DNA of 64,000 nucleotides, from the NCBI GenBank assembly GCA_051967755.1, contig JBQDYD010000004.1:62001-126000 (forward strand), in the 5' to 3' direction. The notes beneath the pieces are model-generated. The model was not told the origin of the DNA. It was given only the letters and a program-made list of their open reading frames with translations, and ran no database searches. This DNA is from UBA1672 sp051967755 (lineage in GTDB: Bacteria; Pseudomonadota; Alphaproteobacteria; Micavibrionales; Micavibrionaceae). A program made the position numbers and the translations under genes. Positions 17,431 to 24,815 of the stretch are shown one piece after another; the stretch's first letter is position 1; each line of letters starts with the position of its first letter.

Positions 17431-18429
17431 ATGAAAGATCCAGTAAGAATCGCAGTTACAGGCGCAGCGGGCCAAATCGGCTATGCTTTGTTGTTCCGCC
17501 TTGCCGCAGGCAATATGTTAGGGCCGGATCAGCCGGTTATTTTGCACTTGCTGGAAATTACGCCGGCACTTGGTGCGTTGAACGGTGTCGTTATGGAGCT
17601 TAACGATTGTGCGTTTCCTTTGTTACACGATATTGTCGCGACAGATGACGCATCAGTTGCCTTTAAGGATGTTGATTTTGCTTTCTTGGTCGGGGCGATG
17701 CCACGTAAAGACGGTATGGAACGTAAAGACCTGCTAGAAGCCAATGGCGGTATCTTTGGCCCACAAGGTAAGGCGATTAATGATCACGCAAAACGCGATG
17801 TAAAAGTGTTGGTCGTGGGTAATCCTGCAAATACAAACGCACTCATCGCACAACAAAATGCGCCTGATCTTGACCCGAAATGCTTTACCGCGATGGTTCG
17901 TCTTGATCATAATCGCGCGATCAGCCAGCTTTCAGAGCAGGTGGGTGCTTTATCTACGGATGTGAAGAAGGTTACGATCTGGGGTAACCATAGCTCTACG
18001 CAGTATCCTGACCTACATCAGGCGACGGTAAAGGGTGCTGCGGCGCTCGATCAGGTTGATCAAGCATGGTACGAGGAAACATTTATTCCTGAGGTACAAC
18101 AGCGCGGCGCGGCAATTATCAAGGCACGCGGGGCATCATCTGCCGCAAGTGCGGCAAGTGCGGCGATTGATCATATGCGTAACTGGGCGCTGGGCACAGA
18201 TGAAGGGGATTGGGTCTCTATGGCGATACCGTCTGACGGTTCATATGGTGTTGAAGAAGGAGTTATATTTGGCTATCCGGTTACATGTAAGGATGGAAAA
18301 TATACGATTGTTCAGGGCTTGGAAATCAATGAATTCTCTCAAGAGCGCATTGACGCAACTGAGAAGGAGCTTCGTGAAGAGCGCTCTGCCGTTGAAAAGT
18401 TATTTGGTGGAAAGTCCGAAGCCGCATAA
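17431..18429 (+). CDS. mdh: Malate dehydrogenase, cytosolic/NADP-like (SF1) type
   Basis: NAD-dependent malate dehydrogenase for the TCA cycle. The Rossmann VTGAAGQIGYALLFRLA (9-25), the substrate-binding MPRKDGMERKDLL (R92, R98), LDHNRA (Asp160) and WGNHSSTQ (His187) are all visible. This pattern and length (about 332) match the MDH superfamily-1 type found in many beta- and gammaproteobacteria-related and actinobacterial genomes. It differs from the LDH-like type usual in Alphaproteobacteria beside sucCD. The ATG at 17431 has GAAGGGGAT upstream; the TTG at 17413 lies inside that site. A weak promoter (TAGAAT at 17395-17400) may drive it. A strong terminator follows. Confidence 0.92.
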   Translation: MKDPVRIAVTGAAGQIGYALLFRLAAGNMLGPDQPVILHLLEITPALGALNGVVMELNDCAFPLLHDIVATDDASVAFKDVDFAFLVGAMPRKDGMERKDLLEANGGIFGPQGKAINDHAKRDVKVLVVGNPANTNALIAQQNAPDLDPKCFTAMVRLDHNRAISQLSEQVGALSTDVKKVTIWGNHSSTQYPDLHQATVKGAAALDQVDQAWYEETFIPEVQQRGAAIIKARGASSAASAASAAIDHMRNWALGTDEGDWVSMAIPSDGSYGVEEGVIFGYPVTCKDGKYTIVQGLEINEFSQERIDATEKELREERSAVEKLFGGKSEAA

Positions 18430-18457
18430 ATATAGAATCGGCTAAATGATAATGGAT

Positions 18458-18496
18458 CAGCCCTCATAGATTCAAATCTGCGAGGGCTGTTTTTTT
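18458..18496 (+). terminator. Rho-independent terminator after mdh
   Basis: An 8-bp inverted repeat (CAGCCCTC at 18458-18465 and GAGGGCTG at 18482-18489) with a 16-base loop is followed at once by seven T residues (18490-18496). It lies 28 bases after the mdh stop and before the convergent SpoIIAA-like gene. Confidence 0.88.
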
Positions 18497-18507
18497 ATGT
18501 TGTGTCT

Positions 18508-18873
18508 CTATAGCGCGTTCGCCAGCCACATGCGTGCGACGTCTTCTTCATGGGGTGCAAATGTGCGAATATCAACACTAAAAAATGGTGCAATCGTGCG
18601 TGTAAACGGGCCTACCCAGCCACCGTCGCAGATGACAGCACAATGAGAGAAGTTCTTTAAGTGTTTCATGTCAAACATAAGGCCTTCCCCTAATACAGCT
18701 ATATCGAAGCCGGCAAAGTTCTTGATGATTTCAATGATTTTGATTTTACCGTGTTCTTCTATAAACGCTTCCATTTTTGGTGAGATTTCGTGGAATTCTT
18801 CTTTTGTGACTTTTCCGTCAACGACAATTTCTATCGTTTTTATTGCAGGATGTTCGATGTACTGAGTGGTCAT
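18508..18873 (-). CDS. SpoIIAA-like protein
   Basis: A 121-residue soluble protein with the strand-helix pattern of SpoIIAA-like (STAS-related) proteins: IEIVVDGKVTKEEFHEISPKMEAFIEEHGKIKIIEII, then the FDMKHLKNFSHCAVICDGGWV and FFSVDIRTFAPHEEDVARMWL segments typical of that family. The frame is open to 18963, but the ATG at 18873 has AAGGAGG upstream and is the clear start. Family members are of unknown function and often linked to membrane association. It is a single gene between mdh and trkH. Confidence 0.82.
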   Translation of the reverse strand: MTTQYIEHPAIKTIEIVVDGKVTKEEFHEISPKMEAFIEEHGKIKIIEIIKNFAGFDIAVLGEGLMFDMKHLKNFSHCAVICDGGWVGPFTRTIAPFFSVDIRTFAPHEEDVARMWLANAL

Positions 18874-18931
18874 ACTGTGCCTCCTTGCGATGAGTGTTGC
18901 TCTCTTTAATATCACACGTTGCGTGCAACAA

Positions 18932-20380
18932 TCAAAAGCGCCAGTAGGCCGGTGTGAAAACAACGAAGAAGGTCAGGATCTCAAGGCGACCGATCAGCAT
19001 GCCAAAGCATAGAAGCCATTTGGCCGAATCGGGCAAGGAGGAGAAGTTTCCGGCAGGGCCGATTGTATCACCAATGCCGGGGCCGACATTTGCGATAGCT
19101 GTTGCGGCGCCGCTGATCGCGGTTTCAAAGTCTAAGCCGAGTAATGCCAAGGCGATTGTCAGCAAAACATTAAACAAAACATACAGGCCACAAAACCCTA
19201 AGACAGTGGTCACTAACGTTTCGTCGATGATACGCCCTTGATATTTCATAGGAAAGAAACCGTTAGGGAAGATCATCTTGTTGATTTGGTTTTCTACGGC
19301 CTTGGAAATTATAGAAACACGCATAATTTTTATACCGCCCGCAGTTGATCCTGCGCATGACCCGACATAGGTCAGGAAGAAAAAGATCATGGTGACAAAG
19401 GGAGTAAACGTTGTGTAATCAATGGTCGCATATCCGGTTGTTGTGATAACGGAAACGACGTTAAAAATACTGTGTGAGAAACTTTGGCTGAGCGTCAGGT
19501 CCGTGTCATGTGTCCAGAACCACCCGGTGATAAGGATGGTAAGCACAACGACAATTCCCGTATAGATTTGTACTTGTTCATCCTTAAAGAATTCAAACTT
19601 TCGTCGATAGAACATCTTAACGTAAAGAATAAAGGGGATGCCGCCAAGAAACATAAATATGGTTGCTGTGAGTTGCATGGGGATGCTCTCAAAATAACCA
19701 AAGGATTTATCATGTGTCGAGTATCCGCCGGTCGGAATGGTTGTTAATGCATGATTGATGGCGTCAAATAATGTCATCCCCTCAAGATAAAATGACAAAC
19801 CACATAGCACAGTTAGCCCGATATAAACGATAAGCAGATGTTTCATTATATCGCCGCTTTTCGGGATGTATTTATCTGAAGTATCTGAGGATTCTGTTTG
19901 AAAAAGCTGCATCCCACCAACACGTAATGTCGGGAGGAGGATAATCACAAAGATAACCAAGCCAATGCCGCCAATCCATTGGATAATAGAGCGCCAGAGC
20001 AACACACCATAAGAGAGCCCCTCAATTTTGGGGAGGATCGTAGAACCCGTAGTTGTGACACCTGACATGGCTTCGAAAAAAGCATCAGTAAATGAGATAT
20101 TCATATTCGACGTATAAAACGGCAGGGCGGCGAAGACACTCATCACAATCCAGCTAATGGTGGTCATAAAGAAAGCATCTTTGATATGAATGCGGCGATC
20201 AAAGGATTTGTTCGAGACAATAAGACAGCCGCCGAAAAACATGCAGAAGAAAGCGTTGAGAAAGAAGTTTGTAGACTCCGCAGATGAAATGCTCCATTCG
20301 ACGAATGCGGGGATTAACTCCGCCACCCCAAAGATGGCCAAGACAATACCAAGTGCAAATCCGATTAGGTTTTTATCCAT
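18932..20380 (-). CDS. trkH: Potassium uptake protein TrkH family
   Basis: Multi-span K+ channel-like transporter of the inner membrane. The four pore-loop repeats are visible through TTTGST (near 110), TTIPTGGYSTHDKS (near 215), TTTGYATIDY (near 315) and the final GPGIGDTIGPAGNFSSLP (near 430). CAGSTAGGIKIMR is also typical. Its 482 residues are normal. The TrkA regulatory subunit is not in this window. The frame begins at the ATG at 20380 with a hydrophobic helix. It is a single gene with a 58-base gap before the SpoIIAA-like gene. Confidence 0.93.
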   Translation of the reverse strand: MDKNLIGFALGIVLAIFGVAELIPAFVEWSISSAESTNFFLNAFFCMFFGGCLIVSNKSFDRRIHIKDAFFMTTISWIVMSVFAALPFYTSNMNISFTDAFFEAMSGVTTTGSTILPKIEGLSYGVLLWRSIIQWIGGIGLVIFVIILLPTLRVGGMQLFQTESSDTSDKYIPKSGDIMKHLLIVYIGLTVLCGLSFYLEGMTLFDAINHALTTIPTGGYSTHDKSFGYFESIPMQLTATIFMFLGGIPFILYVKMFYRRKFEFFKDEQVQIYTGIVVVLTILITGWFWTHDTDLTLSQSFSHSIFNVVSVITTTGYATIDYTTFTPFVTMIFFFLTYVGSCAGSTAGGIKIMRVSIISKAVENQINKMIFPNGFFPMKYQGRIIDETLVTTVLGFCGLYVLFNVLLTIALALLGLDFETAISGAATAIANVGPGIGDTIGPAGNFSSLPDSAKWLLCFGMLIGRLEILTFFVVFTPAYWRF

Positions 20381-20455
20381 TCGTAAGCTTCTGCGTGGCT
20401 TATTAATACAGGCATAGTATATGGATAAAGCCTGATAAGTAAATTCAAGAAAACG

Positions 20456-21718
20456 CTAATCTTCGCTCTGTACCATTTTTACTTTAACCGTTTTTGCGTA
20501 GGAGCCGACCTGCGTCAAAATATTGTAAACTTTGGGGTCTGCCGTTTTTTCTGATTGGGGAAGGGGGGCGATATCATGTGATAGAATATCATCTGCGGAT
20601 ACTGATTCTATTGTGTCTGTAGAGGGCGGGCATTGTGTTGGTCCTTTTACCTGAACCCCCGAATGAGAATGCGCATTAACGATCGCTTTCAGATTATCAA
20701 ATTTCTGCGATATTTTTCTATCAAACTGCACATAAGCTTGAGACGCGTTTAAAGCATCCCCCGTCTGCGTGTAAAAGAAGCTTTTGTTTAAGGAGACGGC
20801 CTCTTTAAAATTACGGTCTTTTAAATTAGCTAAAATAAAATCCGATTCTGTATTTTTAAGTTTATAAAAGGTGCGCGCCAAAGACAGGCCTAACATATGG
20901 GCAATATAGTGATCTGTGACTGTAATATTTTGGCCGTTTTTATAGGTCTCTAAGATGCGTTTTTCATCCTTGATTTGATAGGCTTTTATAAGCGCGGCTA
21001 TTTTGTTATCATACCGTAAATCAAGGATTTTTTGGCGTGTGATCATACCGCCTTTTACTTCCGGCGTGCGTGTCTGCGCATTGAATGTAATAGAATCAGA
21101 ATAATGCTGATAGCCGATTCGACCGCCATATCGTTTCATCAAAACCAACCATGTCGGCTCAATATATTGGTAAATTCCACGCGCGGTACTTTTTGAAGAA
21201 ATCGTGACGCGGCCCAGATCGCTCTCGATCATGGCGGTGATGACCAGTAATTTAAAGTCAGTGTCAGTTTTCTTGGCGACATTGTAAAGGGTATCAACAA
21301 GCGCTGTATTTTGTTCTTTTTGCCCTAAATAAGATCTTAGCGCATCAGATAACGCCTGATCAGGGCTGAGTTTGATCGTGTTTTTCTCAGGAATCTCTGA
21401 TTTTTTGCAAGAAACAGAGCGGAGAATATCTTTAACATCTATATGCCTGTTCTTTGAAACGCGCGTTGTTTTTTCCGGCTGTATTTCGGCAGGAATCGAT
21501 GTCATTTCTTCTGTTTTTTTATTCTTATTCTTATTTTGAGTCGTATGTTTAGATGTTTGGATGTTTATCTGATTAACAGTCTTTGTGTTTTTATTTGGCG
21601 TAATTTTTATATGCAGTGGCGCTGTCCGTTCGTTACTATCGGCAAAGGATAGGGGCGGATTTATACAGGAAAGTACGCATAAACTGCAGGTTAATAGGGG
21701 ATATTTGAGGTGTTTCAT
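20456..21718 (-). CDS. Secreted lysozyme/transglycosylase-like protein
   Basis: The frame is open to 21805, but a TATAAT at 21780-21785 lies upstream of the Met at 21718, which starts a clear signal peptide, so 21718 is chosen (420 residues). A VLSC motif near residue 17 could make it a lipoprotein. A Lys/Thr/Asn-rich low-complexity linker (about 30-90) precedes a lysozyme-fold domain: VITAMIESDLGR has the likely catalytic Glu165, followed by STARGIYQYIEPTWLVLMKRYG. The C-terminal part has no recognised domain. It is probably a peptidoglycan-cleaving enzyme. It is next to two other lytic genes. Confidence 0.75.
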   Translation of the reverse strand: MKHLKYPLLTCSLCVLSCINPPLSFADSNERTAPLHIKITPNKNTKTVNQINIQTSKHTTQNKNKNKKTEEMTSIPAEIQPEKTTRVSKNRHIDVKDILRSVSCKKSEIPEKNTIKLSPDQALSDALRSYLGQKEQNTALVDTLYNVAKKTDTDFKLLVITAMIESDLGRVTISSKSTARGIYQYIEPTWLVLMKRYGGRIGYQHYSDSITFNAQTRTPEVKGGMITRQKILDLRYDNKIAALIKAYQIKDEKRILETYKNGQNITVTDHYIAHMLGLSLARTFYKLKNTESDFILANLKDRNFKEAVSLNKSFFYTQTGDALNASQAYVQFDRKISQKFDNLKAIVNAHSHSGVQVKGPTQCPPSTDTIESVSADDILSHDIAPLPQSEKTADPKVYNILTQVGSYAKTVKVKMVQSED

Positions 21719-21779
21719 TGCGAGATACCAAACGTTATCGAGAATACGGCGAATGCCGATAGAAAAGACGCAGCTGTTC

Positions 21780-21785
21780 ATTATA
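21780..21785 (-). promoter_or_regulatory. -10 element for the 20456-21718 gene
   Basis: A consensus TATAAT on the minus strand, with no good -35 at 17 bases. It supports transcription starting near 21773 and therefore translation from the Met at 21718 rather than from 21805. Confidence 0.4.
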
Positions 21786-21853
21786 TTTAACCATGTCATA
21801 CGCATGGTGTAATTATTTTAAACGGTAATTGGTAAAGAAATGCTAAATGTTGC

Positions 21854-23440
21854 TTAGGATGTCAGAGCCGCAGATGTTCTGATCGTTGGGTCTGTAATTG
21901 ACGGGTCTATCGTAATATCATCCGCAGGATCCGTGATTTCACTGACGCCGCCGTCATTAAACATAGCAAGTCTAGGATTGGCCGCTCTTGTCGCATCCAA
22001 GGAATTTACGGCTGACATCACATCAGATCGGGCGAGAGAAGGCTCAATCCGTGCGGCGTATGTGCCTGAATGTGCTTTACTTCCCAATGTGTCGCGGGCG
22101 CTGGCGATTAGCATGTCGCCATTATCAGAATTGGATAAATCTGTTTCAAATGCACGTTCAGGGTCTACGACTTGGTCGCCGATTCTTACCTCAAAATCAA
22201 GGTGAGCACCGGTTCCACGACCTGACGCGCCTGTTGTTGCGATATAGTCGCCTGCCTCAAGTGTATCGCCGACCTCTATGTGATTGGGCAGACTATCAAG
22301 GTGGGAATATTGAATTGTGATGGCACGGCCTTCATCGTCTTTACCGATTGCGGCAGAGACGCGGTATCCGTAACCGCCTGCATTCTCACTAATGTCAGTG
22401 ATAACCATTGGTTGCCTTGCATAAAGCTCAACATTTCCATTTGGGTCCAGGTGCATCGTTCTTAAATCAATGCCGCGGTGCATACTGGACATGGCCAGAT
22501 TTCTCGGCCCAAAGTCAGATGTGATGACCTGGCCGTCGCCCATCGGCTTTTCAACAACCAAACCACCCGTTGGGTTATAAGCGGACGCAACGGCGGTATT
22601 GCCGCCGGGGCCAATTTCCTGACCGTCTTGTAACACGCGTGCCTCGCGCCAACCTTCATGATCAACCATCGCCAAAACCAGACGGTTTTGTTCATCATCA
22701 TTTAATGTGTTGAGAACACGGTCGGTTGCGATTCCTGTTTCTTGTGCAATACGGCGAACATACGCCTCTGAATCATTTTCAATCTGCGGGGCATAACGAT
22801 AGACAGCCTCACGCAGGGTAAGGTTTGCGTAACTGTCTGACTGGAGAAGATGCTTTTGTGCATCCAGTCCTGCTTGCACACTCTCAAAGATTGCAAACCC
22901 GTCTTTATCCTGACCGATTGCGCCATATTCATCTTCCCACGCACTGTATCTTAAGTTGCCCGGGTTATTATTCGCCCAAGAACGCGTCCCTTCGCGAGAG
23001 CTATCTCTTGCTTTGATGATCGTAACTTCTTCACCAGAGGAATCAACACCTTCATAAACACGGTTCAGGCTGCCTTCTTGTTGGTAGGCTCTTGTAAATG
23101 TGAAATCTTCGGGGAATTCATCAACGGTTTCAAATGTTGCATTACCGGATGGATCAGATGACGGCACGCGGCGTGAGACTGTACCATAGTCAGAAGAGTT
23201 ATCACTGTAATCACGCGCTCTGCTTTCGCTCTGCTGCATGATTTCCTGAATCTGTTCAGGCCCCATAAACAGAATCATTAAAATCGCAAGCAGGGGGTTC
23301 ATATCCTGCATGTTTTGCTGATCCATTATGGATTGAAATGTGAAGTTGTTGCGAAAGTCAAATTCCTGACGCGTCAGACCACCGAACAAAGAGAGTTCGT
23401 CTCTATTTCTGTTTTCAGTTTCTGTGGTTTCTTCGCTCAA
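21854..23440 (-). CDS. Two-domain peptidoglycan hydrolase: lysozyme-like plus M23-like
   Basis: A 528-residue protein with no Sec signal. Order: Glu/Thr/Asn-rich N-terminus (1-45), a short hydrophobic stretch (49-60, NPLLAILMILFMG), linker, then a NNNPGNLRYSAWEDEYGA domain (157-265) of the kind found in phage-type lysozymes and structural lysins. A C-terminal M23 endopeptidase domain follows (305-420). Its metal site has H321 and D325 in HRGIDL. The canonical final HxH is H413-L-D415 here (GAHLDFEV), so the second His, a zinc ligand, is Asp. YSHLD gives His380. It may still bind metal through Asp, or be a binding domain. A strong promoter lies upstream. Confidence 0.82.
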   Translation of the reverse strand: MSEETTETENRNRDELSLFGGLTRQEFDFRNNFTFQSIMDQQNMQDMNPLLAILMILFMGPEQIQEIMQQSESRARDYSDNSSDYGTVSRRVPSSDPSGNATFETVDEFPEDFTFTRAYQQEGSLNRVYEGVDSSGEEVTIIKARDSSREGTRSWANNNPGNLRYSAWEDEYGAIGQDKDGFAIFESVQAGLDAQKHLLQSDSYANLTLREAVYRYAPQIENDSEAYVRRIAQETGIATDRVLNTLNDDEQNRLVLAMVDHEGWREARVLQDGQEIGPGGNTAVASAYNPTGGLVVEKPMGDGQVITSDFGPRNLAMSSMHRGIDLRTMHLDPNGNVELYARQPMVITDISENAGGYGYRVSAAIGKDDEGRAITIQYSHLDSLPNHIEVGDTLEAGDYIATTGASGRGTGAHLDFEVRIGDQVVDPERAFETDLSNSDNGDMLIASARDTLGSKAHSGTYAARIEPSLARSDVMSAVNSLDATRAANPRLAMFNDGGVSEITDPADDITIDPSITDPTIRTSAALTS

Positions 23441-23514
23441 AATTTACACCCGATTATTTGTTTATCTATGTGTCTTCTTTAACGGACACAAATTTATAAT
23501 CTAATTATAGAAAC

Positions 23515-23543
23515 ATAATATATATTTATTCAAGATTCGTCAA
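23515..23543 (-). promoter_or_regulatory. Sigma70-type promoter of the M23/lysozyme gene
   Basis: On the minus strand: -35 TTGACG (23538-23543), 17-base spacer, -10 TATTAT (23515-23520). The ATTTGACGAAT around the -35 is identical to that of the next gene's promoter. Confidence 0.72.
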
Positions 23544-23569
23544 ATTTTGTTATCTTTTCTAAATGCGCT

Positions 23570-24715
23570 CTAGGCAGGGGCTACCGTCGGATTAGCAGTC
23601 GATGTTGATACTATCAGAGTTTCGTCTGAGGTTAATGTTTCATCGCGGCCCTTTCCATCAAAGGCATCAACAAGTGGATTGGGTTGCGCAGGGTCATTTT
23701 CCTCTACACCGCCCATGGCGAATTGCGCGCTTAGCTCGGATTGTTGACTGCGTGCAAGGGCGATTTGATCTGCATCCCAATAGTCTGAGTCAATTTTTGC
23801 GACATAGCCAAATGTCTGATTGCGCCAGAGGTTGCTGGCTCCTATACCTTTTTCCGCGCGCTCTTGTTCCATAAAGCCCATCCATTGCGCAATACTAACA
23901 CCGTCACCGCTTGTGTTTCTGTCAACATAGTCAATGGCCTTTTCGCCGCCGTTATAAGCCACCAAAGCCAGTTCCTGACTGCCGAGTTTCTCAGTTAAAT
24001 GGCCCATAAAACGCGCACCAGCTTCGATTGATGTGCGTGCATCATAAAAGTCAGAGCGATTTTCAAGCCCCCATTTCCCTTCGTGAAAGGGCATGAATTG
24101 CGCAATGCCTCGTGCGCCAGCACCTGATTCAGCATTGGGGTTAAAACGTGATTCTTGCCAATATTGATTGGCAAGCAGATTACCGTCCAACCCTTCTCTT
24201 TCCGCTGCTTCTAATGTCCATTGGACATATTGACGAACGGTCGGATCATCTTCCATACGTTCTACAAGGCCGGGATGGAGGAGGGTCGGTGAGTTATTAG
24301 ACCTGATGATATCACTCATATTAACATCAGGGGCGCGCGACCAATCTACGTTATTTTGGTCAACACGTGAAAATGTGTCTTCTGCGGCCTGACGCGGGGT
24401 TAGGCTGCGTGTGCTGATGCCGTCAACGCTTGCTTGCATGTCTGCGAGGTCTATGCCAAGCGCATCTGACAGCTGTTGAAGCATGTCATCATTGATCAGC
24501 TTTTGACCGTTTTCATCGGTGACATTGGTAAATAAAACCAAAAGAAAGGATAGGATGCCATTGGGATCTTGCGAGAGATCTTGTGTTATGCGCACATTTT
24601 CCCATCGCCTGTGATTTTCTTCACGACGTCTTGCATCTTCTTGCGGGGAATCCGCAACAGACGCGTAACTATCTGAATCTAATATTGATCCATCATTATC
24701 GATAGGATTTGCCAT
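23570..24715 (-). CDS. Lytic transglycosylase (SLT domain)
   Basis: Family GH23 lytic transglycosylase, 381 residues, without a Sec signal. The catalytic core is at about 165-270: YWQESRFNPNAESGAGARGIAQFMP contains Glu188 and the ESGA/AQFMP motifs, and LALVAYNGGEKAIDYV is the late signature. The N-terminal half is hydrophilic with a hydrophobic stretch (53-63, GILSFLLVLFTN) resembling in place and style the one in the downstream M23 protein. The two may share an unrecognised export or assembly module. The C-terminus is a short Thr/Ser-rich tail. It has its own promoter and is one of three similarly promoted genes. Confidence 0.88.
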   Translation of the reverse strand: MANPIDNDGSILDSDSYASVADSPQEDARRREENHRRWENVRITQDLSQDPNGILSFLLVLFTNVTDENGQKLINDDMLQQLSDALGIDLADMQASVDGISTRSLTPRQAAEDTFSRVDQNNVDWSRAPDVNMSDIIRSNNSPTLLHPGLVERMEDDPTVRQYVQWTLEAAEREGLDGNLLANQYWQESRFNPNAESGAGARGIAQFMPFHEGKWGLENRSDFYDARTSIEAGARFMGHLTEKLGSQELALVAYNGGEKAIDYVDRNTSGDGVSIAQWMGFMEQERAEKGIGASNLWRNQTFGYVAKIDSDYWDADQIALARSQQSELSAQFAMGGVEENDPAQPNPLVDAFDGKGRDETLTSDETLIVSTSTANPTVAPA

Positions 24716-24735
24716 AGTTTCACCCTTTTTATACG

Positions 24736-24752
24736 AAGGCGTTTTTCGCCTT
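24736..24752 (-). terminator. Possible hairpin terminator after the coiled-coil gene
   Basis: A perfect 6-bp stem (AAGGCG at 24736-24741, CGCCTT at 24747-24752) with a T5 loop on the plus strand. It lies between the coiled-coil gene and the transglycosylase start. It falls in the transglycosylase leader, and there is no good U-tract, so it could equally be a leader hairpin. Confidence 0.3.
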
Positions 24753-24771
24753 TCATAACATCTTTTTTATC

Positions 24772-24800
24772 ATTCTATAGATTTGTACATCATTCGTCAA
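24772..24800 (-). promoter_or_regulatory. Sigma70-type promoter of the lytic transglycosylase gene
   Basis: On the minus strand: -35 TTGACG (24795-24800), 17-base spacer, -10 TAGAAT (24772-24777). It is followed by a leader of about 50 bases. Confidence 0.72.
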
Positions 24801-24815
24801 ATCTATGAAATTTAA

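Noticed and set aside
24735..24754. Strong terminator after the coiled-coil gene
   Set aside because: The stem is only 6 bp and no U-tract follows on the minus strand, so it is listed only as a weak hairpin.
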